From positions 1 through 64,000 of the forward strand of contig RSEH01000094.1 of the NCBI GenBank assembly GCA_006503475.1: a stretch of DNA of 64,000 nucleotides, written 5' to 3'. Positions 47,453 to 57,000 of this stretch are shown piece by piece. Each line of letters starts with the position of its first letter. The first letter of the stretch is position 1. This DNA is from Stentor roeselii (Eukaryota > Ciliophora > Heterotrichea > Heterotrichida > Stentoridae). The translations under genes and the position numbers were made by a program. The notes beneath the pieces were generated by a model. The model ran no database searches. It was given only the letters and a program-made list of their open reading frames with translations, and was not told the origin of the DNA.

Positions 47453-50128
47453 ATGGCTGAAGATCGCAGGGTAAGAGTTTCAATAACTGACGATAAGTCA
47501 AGTAGACCCAGCATTGAACATGGTTCTAACTCCCAGTCGCCGATAAACAACCTTCCTGAAATCACTGCTCAGGCTGAATGGAAAGTAAAGATGTTTAAAG
47601 TGATTGATCACTGGTCATACACGACACTGATGACTGTTCTTACAATTTACGCTTTGTTCGGTGATGATGTTCGCGTATCGGCCTTTGATAAAGACGCAGA
47701 TGTTTCCTTCTGGTCGATAACAGTCGTATGTCTCTTTTTCTTTACCCTAGAAATCATCCTAGGAAGTCTCTGCAAACAAGACTATTGGCTCGGATTCTTT
47801 TTCTGGCTTGACCTGGTCTCAACTATTTCCCTCATCACTGACATCGGCTGGGTCTGGAACCAAGTGACCAGCGGGTCAGAAGCTGGCGATAACGCCACAA
47901 AAGCAACTCAAATCGCTCGGGCGGGCAGAGCTTCACGAGCAGGGACCAGGGCAGCGCGAATAATTCGGATCATTCGAGTGATTCGACTCATTCGTATCGT
48001 AAAACTGTACAAAATGGCGAAAGACTCGAAAAAACAAGGAGAAGCAGGACTTTTAGTTCGAGGATCAACGAACTTCAGAGCTGGGGCTGTTAAAAAAGCA
48101 CCTGTCACTGTTGTTCCTGACAGGGCTTTTGTTAATGAAGAAAGTGCTGGGGTTTCACTCTCTGCTGACTTCAGCGGGTCGCAAATTGATGAAGAGGTTC
48201 AGGACGAACCGGTGAGAAACCCTAGTGCAAGTCATGCTGAAGCGTCGGTTGAAGCAGGGGATGGGGAAGTTAAGGAGATTGAAGAAGAAAAGGATGAAAA
48301 AGTGCATGAACAGAGTAAAGTTGGAAAGCAGTTGTCGGAACTTACTACAAGAAGAGTTATTATGCTTGTTTTGGGAGTTTTATTTGGGGTTCCGTTCTTT
48401 TTGAATACTCTTTATACTGATAATAATACCAGCTATGAGTATGGACTTGAAGTTATGGATAAGATGATTGGAAATAATACAAATTTTAGAAGGAGTTGGG
48501 ATAGTTATATTGAGGAACATAAAAACTTGAAAACTCCTTTGATTTATTTGGAGGTTTTGAAAATGGGATTGTGGGAAACTGATACTGATGTTAATGATCT
48601 TAGAGATTCTGAAAGGCAGTATGTCGTTCTTAATGGCAAAAGTAGTGACTACGATTATTATAGTGTAGCAATTTTTGACCTTCGATATTCTACTCGACTT
48701 GAAGCCCAGTTAAGCATATGCAAGACAATTTTCATTTGTATTATTTTAGCTGTCAGTTCAAGTGTTCTTACCCAAGATGCACAGGTATTGGTACTTACTC
48801 CAATTGAAAATATGATTGAAAAAGTAAAAAAAATATCAGAAAACCCTTTAGAAGCTGCCCAAGAGCAGGAAAGAAGAGAAGTTGCGGAAGAGACTGCAAG
48901 ACAAAAGAAAGAAATCATAACTACTAAGGGAAAAAAGAAAAAAGAAAAGGTTGAAGAAGAGCCAATGGAAACCGTAATCCTCGAAACAACTCTAAACAAA
49001 ATCGGAGCCTTACTCGCTCTCGGTTTCGGAGAAGCAGGTTCAGAAATCATCGCAACAAACATGCAAAAAGGTGGAGGTGAAGTAGACCCAATGATTCCAG
49101 GTAAAAAGACCCACTGCATTTTCGGTTTCTGCGACATTCGAGATTTTGCCGACGCAACAGAAGTCCTTCAACAAGAAGTTCTAATGTTTGTGAACGAAGT
49201 AGCTTACATAGTTCACAAAACAGTAGATTACTTTTCAGGAAGTGCAAATAAAAACATCGGCGACGCATTTTTGCTAGTCTGGAAATTTCCCGAATCCGTG
49301 CTTCAAGTGACAGAAGACGGTAAAGGTTTCACTCTATCCAAAGACAACTACGTCTGTCAACTGGCTGACATGTCAGTAATCAGTTTCTTGAAGATAATTG
49401 CAGAAATTCACAAAAATCCAAAAATTTTAAAATACCGAGATCACGAGGCTCTAACTCAAAGAATTCCTGGCTTTTCAGTGAAAATGGGCTTCGGTCTACA
49501 TCAAGGATGGGCGATTGAAGGAGCGATTGGAAGTGAGTTCAAGATTGACGCTTCTTATCTTTCTCCAAATGTGAACATGGCTTCTCGACTTGAAGCTGCT
49601 ACTAAACAATTTGGAGTCCATATATTGATAAGCAGCGTTCTTTATAACATCTGCAGCAAAGTCACTCAGGGCAATATGAGAAGGGTCGACAAGGTCACTG
49701 TCAAGGGAAGTAAGCAACCTATTGAGTTGTATACTTGCGAAATCTACCCAAGTGCCTTGAAACCTGCCCCTGAACCTGATAAAAAAATCGATATGAAAAA
49801 AACTAGAGTCCTCGGAAGAATCGCCAGGAAAAAACTCAATGAAAGGGCTTTAAAGGGAGAATACAATATTTATGAACTTTGGGATGAAGATGATGATTTG
49901 ATTAATATGAGAAGAGGAGTCTCTAAAGCTTTTATCAAAGAATTCGAAATTGCTTTGCAGGACTATCTTGATGGTAAATGGACTGAAGCTAAAGCTGGGT
50001 TTAAACGAGCTATGGACTTGAAAGGAGCACCTGATGGACCTTGTCAGGTTTTGATTGATTTTATTAACTCGGAAGGTGGAGTCGCTCCTTCTAACTGGCC
50101 TGGATACAGAGAACTTCATGATAAGTAA
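47453..50128 (+). CDS. Class III adenylate cyclase with N-terminal voltage-sensor domain
   Basis: 891 residues. S1-S4 helices lie at about 52-187; S4 carries regularly spaced arginines (RIIRIIRVIRLIRIVK). There is no selectivity filter. A linker of about 110 residues is followed by a fifth helix near 300, an extracellular-type region of about 110 residues and a sixth helix near 425, then a signalling helix and the catalytic domain from about 550. Metal-binding residues are in FCDIRDF and NIGDAFLLVW. The region NKNIGD and FKIDASYLSPNVNMASRLE keeps the Lys/Asp adenine-specificity pair and the Asn/Arg pair. Predicted product is cAMP made under voltage or ligand control. A tail has a TPR-like helix pair. 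Confidence 0.9.
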   Translation: MAEDRRVRVSITDDKSSRPSIEHGSNSQSPINNLPEITAQAEWKVKMFKVIDHWSYTTLMTVLTIYALFGDDVRVSAFDKDADVSFWSITVVCLFFFTLEIILGSLCKQDYWLGFFFWLDLVSTISLITDIGWVWNQVTSGSEAGDNATKATQIARAGRASRAGTRAARIIRIIRVIRLIRIVKLYKMAKDSKKQGEAGLLVRGSTNFRAGAVKKAPVTVVPDRAFVNEESAGVSLSADFSGSQIDEEVQDEPVRNPSASHAEASVEAGDGEVKEIEEEKDEKVHEQSKVGKQLSELTTRRVIMLVLGVLFGVPFFLNTLYTDNNTSYEYGLEVMDKMIGNNTNFRRSWDSYIEEHKNLKTPLIYLEVLKMGLWETDTDVNDLRDSERQYVVLNGKSSDYDYYSVAIFDLRYSTRLEAQLSICKTIFICIILAVSSSVLTQDAQVLVLTPIENMIEKVKKISENPLEAAQEQERREVAEETARQKKEIITTKGKKKKEKVEEEPMETVILETTLNKIGALLALGFGEAGSEIIATNMQKGGGEVDPMIPGKKTHCIFGFCDIRDFADATEVLQQEVLMFVNEVAYIVHKTVDYFSGSANKNIGDAFLLVWKFPESVLQVTEDGKGFTLSKDNYVCQLADMSVISFLKIIAEIHKNPKILKYRDHEALTQRIPGFSVKMGFGLHQGWAIEGAIGSEFKIDASYLSPNVNMASRLEAATKQFGVHILISSVLYNICSKVTQGNMRRVDKVTVKGSKQPIELYTCEIYPSALKPAPEPDKKIDMKKTRVLGRIARKKLNERALKGEYNIYELWDEDDDLINMRRGVSKAFIKEFEIALQDYLDGKWTEAKAGFKRAMDLKGAPDGPCQVLIDFINSEGGVAPSNWPGYRELHDK

Positions 50129-50189
50129 AAGTTAGAATGTTTTAATTAGAGGAATGTTTTAGTTGAGATAATTATGATTTTATTATAAT

Positions 50190-50852
50190 ATGATTCAAGC
50201 TACTACTACTGAAGCCATTCGAGCTGCTGTCTCACGATTCGGAGTCGCTCCCGGTGCTCAGGTCATGTTGAACTTAGAGAGACAAGCATTTGAATTTTCT
50301 GTTCAAAATGGATTGTATGTTACTTGGAGACTTCCTAGTTCGAATTCTGATTGTACTAGAGTAGGACCTGGAAGTAAATGCTTCTGTGGACATCATTTTG
50401 AAGGACATAATTTGAGGAAGAGGTCGAATCCTTGTGGAGAGTGTAAATGCAACTCATTTAAATTTATTCCTCAGAGACCAGAAGAGGTCGGTGAATGGTG
50501 GCTGGTGAGACGAAAGGAATTCGACATCAGAACCTACCGTGTAAAATGCAAATGTAATCATTCTCATGAAGAGCACGACCCTGTAAGTCTCTCTTGCAAG
50601 TTCTGCACATGTTATTCCTTTACCTCAAACTTTTTGTGCCTAGTTTGCGACAAGCATTGGGAAGAGCACGAAACAATATATGAAAGTGAAGAAGAACGAA
50701 GAAGAGCTGGAAGGACTTTCGGTCAAGAGTACATGCCTCTAGAGAGTCACAAAGACATTCAAGCCGTTGTTTTTAAACCACAGCCAGGAACTTACGTCAG
50801 AAAAGTCGCTGCTCCTAAGACCAAGAGTGTTGGACCTTCTAGACGGAAATAA
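50190..50852 (+). CDS. FAM221: FAM221-family Cys-rich protein
   Basis: 220 residues. The FAM221 pattern is clear: KCFCGHHFEGHN, CGECKCNSFKFIPQRPEEVG, EWWLVRRKEFD, VKCKCNHSHEEHDP, CKFCTCYSF and CLVCDKHWEEHETIYE, about fourteen Cys and several His that probably bind zinc. The basic Lys/Arg tail is typical. The molecular role of the family is unknown; relatives are found in ciliated organisms. The next gene starts 10 bp after its stop. Confidence 0.9.
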   Translation: MIQATTTEAIRAAVSRFGVAPGAQVMLNLERQAFEFSVQNGLYVTWRLPSSNSDCTRVGPGSKCFCGHHFEGHNLRKRSNPCGECKCNSFKFIPQRPEEVGEWWLVRRKEFDIRTYRVKCKCNHSHEEHDPVSLSCKFCTCYSFTSNFLCLVCDKHWEEHETIYESEEERRRAGRTFGQEYMPLESHKDIQAVVFKPQPGTYVRKVAAPKTKSVGPSRRK

Positions 50853-50862
50853 GGTAATAATA

Positions 50863-53800
50863 ATGAAATTCTTATCAGTTTACTCATCATCTTCTGCCTT
50901 AATCGATACCAAGGAAGCTGAATCTTCTGTTTCTGATGTTTCTTATCCTTATATCTTGACTCTCAACAGTATTGTCAATGTGGAGACTATGCTTAAAGTT
51001 CCTCTTGCTTGTGTTGAGAGTATTTCTGCTAACCAGTCAATTTGCATGGCAGTCACTAGTGCAGGGAAAGTCTTTGGATGGGGTGAAGACGACGAAGGTT
51101 TACTCTGCAACGGTAAATTAACAACATCAACCCCAATCGAGTTAAAATCATTATCAAGTATAATCCAGATCTCCCTCTCACAAGACCACGCAGCAGCCTT
51201 AACATCCTCAGGTTGTCTAATAACCTGGGGAAGTCGTTGCAGTGGTAAACTAGGAGACATCCAATTCGATAAAAACACTCCAAAGGCAGTTCCAAGTGCA
51301 AAAGCCTACGAAGCGACAAGTGTAATAACAGGATCTAACTACACAGGAATCCTAACATCAGGTGGCTACCTGATGCTTTACGGACAAGTGAGCCACAACC
51401 ACCTCCCGTCATCCCAAGCATCCCACGCATCACCCCGCAAGCCACAATCAAAAGAAAGCCTTCCCTACTCAAACCCTTCACTAGACTTGACACCAGTTGT
51501 CCAAGTGGCAGGTTCAAGTCACTTCATCCTTGCCTTGCTTGAAAGCCAAGACCTTGTCGTCTTCGACGGTTGCTTCAATTTAACAAAACTTCCTGTTCCT
51601 GAAGCAGGCTTCGAAAAAATCCTTGTCGCAGGTGGACTCGCTGTCGGGTACTCGATGACTGAAGTCGTTGTTTGGCAGAAAGTCGAACAATTGTCTTCGA
51701 AATTTGAATGTCCTGTCAAATTTTGGACACCTTCCAAGTCGAACGTTGCGGAAGACTTTCGTGTTTGGACCTGGGGCGATGGATTTGTTGTTGCTTCGGA
51801 AAGTTTAAAACCTTTGGAGGTGGATATGGACTGCTCTGAGTTTTTAGTGGTTCCTGAAAAGAAATTGAGGAAAAGTATCATGGAAAGTCCTTTGATGCCG
51901 AAAGGAATGGTCAGTCCTCAGTCTAGGAAAGAAAGCTTGATGAGGCTCTTTCCGGGAAATGAAGGAGAAAAAATAATTGCGAAGATCATGAAATGTCAGC
52001 AGGAGTTTTCAAATAAAACACTGCTTCAGGATACTTTTAAAAAATTTGTACATCCTTTGGTTAAGGGTGTTTTTTTTGTGATTAAGGAATATGCGAGGAA
52101 GAAGAGGATTTTTAATATTATGAAAAATACTGCAAAGGTTTTTTGTGTTTGTGAAAATTTGATTTATAAAAGGTTTTTGAAAAGGTTTTTTGAATGGAAG
52201 AGAATTACTGCTGTTGGAAAAGTTAGGAAGGTTCTTTATTCTCAGTTTGAAAATTGTTTGAGTAGAAGGAAACCCAGGAAAAACTTTAGAAAAATTAGGA
52301 TTTTTTTGAAAAAAATCGATTTTTTTATGAAGAAAATAGAAAATAAGATGAAAATTGAGATTTTTAAGGATTTTAATGAGATTTTCAATAGAGAAAAAGC
52401 ATTAAAGTTCATTTTAAAAACTCTTAAAAACAACTTGATCATTAATTATTATGAAAAATGGAGAAAAGTTTACATGTCAAAGTTGATTTTCGTTAAGAGC
52501 TTAGAAGAAAAGAGTTTTTTCTGCATTACAAGCTGGCTTAAGCAGATATTCACGATTTTACTCAAAGAGTATCAAAGAAAGGAGATCTATGTAATCAAGT
52601 CAGAAAGAGGTTTATCAAAACTTACAATCCTCTCCTCAATCTTCCAAAAAAAATCAGGAATGTCAAAGTTCAAGTCAGTTTTAATGATCGCAAAAGCAAA
52701 CAAGTTAAAAAAACACGTTCTTCTAAAACGTCTCTGCTCAACACTATTCATCCTCTTCAGAACTCACTTGAAATCCCAAGTGCTCCATTCCTTCCTTTCT
52801 CTAAAATCCCTAAAAAAGCAATCAACCCTCTCAACCAAGCAAGTTTCTAAAATCTCATTCAAGAAAAACCGAGTAATAAAATCACAATCAAGCCAAAAAA
52901 TTTCCCTTTTCCCACTTCTCAAGCTTCTCCACCGCCACCTGCGATCTTCAATAAACCATCTTCTCCAAATAAGCCAAGACCGAATCCGTTCATCATTTTA
53001 CAATTTCCTATTCACCCTAAACAAAATCCTAACATCTTTAAAACTAAAAAACAAGCAAAAAGCGATGTCAAGTCTAAAGCAATCATCAGGTTTCTGTGAA
53101 AGTTTCAATGAAATTTTCAATTCAGACTCAAACACTCAAGTTCTTTTAGAAGAAATTTCAAATTTCAAGCCTTGCAACAGCGGATCAGTGAATTTATCAT
53201 CATTTGATAATTCTCCTAGAATTCACGAAAGTTCTCCGAGGTCCATCGACATGAGTGACGGGCCGACTTCTTTTCGCACTGGGGAGTTGATGAAGTACCA
53301 AAAGTACCTGATCAACAAGAAAAAGCTAGAAATGATCAAAGAAGACTCTTTTTACGAAAGTGGAAAACTTTTCACAGTTCACAAACCGAAGAACAAGAAA
53401 AGTAAATCAAAAAACTTGAAACCGCCTTGGAAGCCATCAAGTATTTCTTCAAACTTCAGCTATCAGCCTAAGACTCACTCTGCAGTTGAAAAAGGAATCA
53501 AGTACTATGAAAGCCGAGTTCAAAAAACCTCGAAACATCTGTCAGTGTTCAGTGTAAGTAAATTAGATGATACTGCAATGCGAGTTTTCATGAAAAGAAA
53601 GCACAGTTCAAAAGATTCAGATGGTTTCGAACAGAAGTCCTCGGCTTCGCCTTTTTTGTATTCTTTGGATAATGGATCGCCGGGACTTGCCTTGGAGGGT
53701 CTCATGGATGTGGGACTTGCGGCTTTTATCTCTTCGGCAATACTGGCCAAGTCTCGTAGAAAGAAACTTTTAAGAGCTTTTGTCAGGTTGAAACCAGTTC

Positions 53801-53979
53801 CGATCATCCAGCAGGTCATTCCGAAGCCGAAACCAGTTGAAAAGGCAGTTCCGAAGACTCAGACCTTTTCATGGCAGGCAAGGATGGTCCACATCGGTTT
53901 AGAAAAGTTGAGATTTTTTGTGACAAGCAAGAAAAAAGCTTCTTTTCTTAGTTTTAAGAAACTGGTTAACAAGCAGTAA
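50863..53979 (+). CDS. RCC1-repeat protein with long basic helical tail
   Basis: 1038 residues from ATG 50863; the upstream frame overlaps FAM221 and is not used. Residues 1-330 contain RCC1-type blades (GKVFGWGEDDEG, GCLITWGSRCSGKLG, DFRVWTWGDG). From about 390 to 780 comes a basic helical region with spaced Trp/Phe (LKRFFEWKRI, NYYEKWRKVY, LFILFRTHL), similar to the repeat helices of Sfi1-type centrin-binding proteins, although the unit spacing is irregular. The remainder is Ser/Lys-rich. RCC1 blades often act as binding platforms or exchange factors; the target is not evident. Heterotrichs are rich in centrin/Sfi1 contractile fibres, so a cortical role is conceivable. Confidence 0.75.
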   Translation: MKFLSVYSSSSALIDTKEAESSVSDVSYPYILTLNSIVNVETMLKVPLACVESISANQSICMAVTSAGKVFGWGEDDEGLLCNGKLTTSTPIELKSLSSIIQISLSQDHAAALTSSGCLITWGSRCSGKLGDIQFDKNTPKAVPSAKAYEATSVITGSNYTGILTSGGYLMLYGQVSHNHLPSSQASHASPRKPQSKESLPYSNPSLDLTPVVQVAGSSHFILALLESQDLVVFDGCFNLTKLPVPEAGFEKILVAGGLAVGYSMTEVVVWQKVEQLSSKFECPVKFWTPSKSNVAEDFRVWTWGDGFVVASESLKPLEVDMDCSEFLVVPEKKLRKSIMESPLMPKGMVSPQSRKESLMRLFPGNEGEKIIAKIMKCQQEFSNKTLLQDTFKKFVHPLVKGVFFVIKEYARKKRIFNIMKNTAKVFCVCENLIYKRFLKRFFEWKRITAVGKVRKVLYSQFENCLSRRKPRKNFRKIRIFLKKIDFFMKKIENKMKIEIFKDFNEIFNREKALKFILKTLKNNLIINYYEKWRKVYMSKLIFVKSLEEKSFFCITSWLKQIFTILLKEYQRKEIYVIKSERGLSKLTILSSIFQKKSGMSKFKSVLMIAKANKLKKHVLLKRLCSTLFILFRTHLKSQVLHSFLSLKSLKKQSTLSTKQVSKISFKKNRVIKSQSSQKISLFPLLKLLHRHLRSSINHLLQISQDRIRSSFYNFLFTLNKILTSLKLKNKQKAMSSLKQSSGFCESFNEIFNSDSNTQVLLEEISNFKPCNSGSVNLSSFDNSPRIHESSPRSIDMSDGPTSFRTGELMKYQKYLINKKKLEMIKEDSFYESGKLFTVHKPKNKKSKSKNLKPPWKPSSISSNFSYQPKTHSAVEKGIKYYESRVQKTSKHLSVFSVSKLDDTAMRVFMKRKHSSKDSDGFEQKSSASPFLYSLDNGSPGLALEGLMDVGLAAFISSAILAKSRRKKLLRAFVRLKPVPIIQQVIPKPKPVEKAVPKTQTFSWQARMVHIGLEKLRFFVTSKKKASFLSFKKLVNKQ

Positions 53980-54016
53980 CTAAATGGTTCATGCTTTAAA
54001 TAATGGCTTAACAAAT

Positions 54017-57000
54017 ATGAACTCTGCTGTCGCAAATGTGCTCAATAAAGTCCTTGGAGACTTTGTTGATAACTTGAACCCTGCCCAGCTTAATCTTTCA
54101 GTGTTTAAAGGAAAGATCAACTTGAAAAATTTGAGTTTAAAGCCGAAAGTTATGGACTTGCTTGGACTGCCTTTTAAGCTGAAATATGGACTCATTGGAA
54201 AAATCGATGTTGATATTCCTTGGTCTTCTTTGGCAAGTTCTCCTCTTGTTGTTTGTATTGAGGATATCGTTGCTCTTGTTTCACCGAAACCTGATAAAAG
54301 ATGGTCTCAGGAAGAAATGAAAGAAAGTATACTGTTCGCTGGTCAAGAGGAACTTGATGCTTTTGATGCACTTAATCATCCTGAACTTACTGTCAGTGAT
54401 GAACCTGGATATTTTGCTAAATTGATTGAAAAGATTGTGGATAATGTTCAGGTGAATGTTAAGAGAATTTATGTCAGGTATGAGGATAGAATTACGGCGA
54501 ATAATCCTTTTTGCTTTGGGTTTAAGTTACTTGAAGTTAATGTTGTCACTTGTAATGAACAATGGAAACAGGATTTTGTTAGCGAGGCTAAGGTTTGTTA
54601 TAAGTATGTTTGTCTTAAGGAATTTGGAATATTTTTAGACTATGACTCTGGAGTAGTTTCCAGTAAAAATAGCTCTAAAGGGACTACGGGAGAAGTGGTT
54701 TATAGACTAATGAATGAAGATATTGCAAATAGACTAAAGCATAAGTATATACTCCACCCAGTAACAATCGAAGTTAAAATAATCATAAACAAAAAACCAG
54801 ACCCCGGCAAAGAAAAGTTAGTCATCGCTTTAAACCAAAACCAAGAAATAAAATTAGATATTCAACTCGAGCAAGTTTCTCACGTAATCCGGGTCCTTAA
54901 CTATTTAAAAGTCTTTGACATTTTCAAGGCAGGAGTAATGAAAACCCTTCAATTAAGCCCATTACCTGAAGACATAATAGACGTTTACAAAACCACTTAC
55001 CTGAACTATCGACAAGAGTACTTGAAAAGTCAAGATTCTAAAGCAACTGAAAAGGCAAAAATAGAACTTGTTAAACTCGAAAAAGGAGCTACTGTTGAAA
55101 GCATTCTAAAAGAAAGAAATTTCATTTTAAAGTCATTAAAAATAGACAAGGAAATCGAAAGAAAACAAAAAGAAATCGAAAATATCCAAAATGAAGGAAA
55201 AGGAACCATGTCTAAGATGTTCGGCTTCTTTTCAAGTAAGTCATCAAACGAAAAGTTGAAAGAACAAGAAGAAAAACAGCAAAGAATCAACAGAATCCAA
55301 TCCGATATTCAATCTTTCAATGAAAACCGAAAAGAACTCGAAGAACAAAAGAACAATTTAGAACAAAAGCAAGCTGAATCATCAAGAATAAAAATCCTTA
55401 TAACTTTTACTGAAATTTCCCTTCAAGTCCTCGAAGGCCCTGCGCTGGTATCATCAAAACTCTTAAATTTTTTACTATCAGTTGACATTTCTTCATCCCT
55501 CTACATTTTAACCACTCTAAAATCTCTTGAAGTGGTTCAAAGTGATTCACTAGACTCAACCCTTCCATATCTGGTGAAAGTCAAGCCATTTGAATTAGAT
55601 TTCACTGAAACTTCTCTGAAGTTTTCAAGCCAAGGTTCAGATATAAACGCGAATCTTCCAGTGATTCTTTCAATTGTCAACCGGATTGTGTTAAGACTTT
55701 CTGAAGCTAGTGACTTGGACAAGTTGATTTCAAAGACTACGACTTTTGTATCAAGTTATATCAATTCAGGCCAGCATTATATGAAGTCCATCATCAAAGA
55801 AGGAGCTTCAAATAGCATTTTACTTGATGTGAACCTCAAGGCTCCAGTTATTTATGTTCCTGGTAAGGACCCTAAAGACTTTCTTGTTCTTGATTTAGGC
55901 AAACTTATGCTGAAAACTGAGTCAAAACAAGGAAAATATCATAATTTTGAAAGCTATCTCTGTAACATCGAGAAAATTAAAGTAATCAGAGCAGAAAAAA
56001 ATGCAAAAAACAAGGAATTAACTAGTCGTGTCGATATCCTGCTACCCGCTGACATTCAAGTCAACCTTCGGATATACTCCAGGGCAGATGTTAAAACCAA
56101 GCCGAGTTTTAAACTAGAAGCAATTTTTTTTAAAGTTTTTTGGAAACTTTCAGTAAACGAACTGCGATTTGTCTTAGAACTTCTTGAAATGATTTCAAAA
56201 ACTCAAGAAAATCCTGAAAAACCTGTAAAAAAAATCGAAAATGACCCATCAAGTCACACTGAACCTGTGGAAGTTGAAAGTTTTTCTGATTCTATGAAAA
56301 ATTTCGGAGAGATACAACCTTGGGGGATTTGTGTTACTTTTAATTCTTTATCTCTTGCTTTGATTGACGATTTTTCTGACCAGTTTCAAGTGAGTCTTGA
56401 GAAAATTGACTTAATCTTGCATTTGGATTGTAAGGCCAGGACTCAGATTAAGCTCACAGCTGATGAGGTTAAGTTTATTGATAAAAAAGTGAAATGTTTT
56501 CAGGAGGTTTTGAGAAAATCTGATAGTTGTAAGACTCAACAGTTAAAATTTTTGCTTGATTATAATCCTGAATTATTGTTAACTGAACTTTCGGTTGCTT
56601 TGGGAAATTCAGATATTATTGTTAATAAGAAAACTGTTGATAATTCGATTATTTTTGTTAATGATTTGAGTTCTTTATTTCCTCCTGCTTTACCTGTTGA
56701 AAGGGTTCCTAAGACTTTTACTAGAGTTTATTCGAGATTTGTGGTTTCTGTTATTGTTCAAGGTCTTTCGATACAAATACCTTTGAATCCAGAACTGGCT
56801 CATTCTAATAAGACAGGAGTATCTTTAACTAGCTTTATTTCTTATTCTTCTATAACTTCTGTGAAGAACTTTTATGATCAGTCAGGAACCTTATGCACCT
56901 CAGAAACTATTGATCTCCAAGACGAAGCAACAATCCAACTATCGCACCTACAAATCTATCAAATATCTCCAAGTACATCAAGCAAGAACACAATATTAAA

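Noticed and set aside
49975-49989. GTAA...AAG 15-mer in the cyclase tail as an intron
   Set aside because: It encodes the KWTEA part of a TPR-like helix pair; removal would break the repeat.
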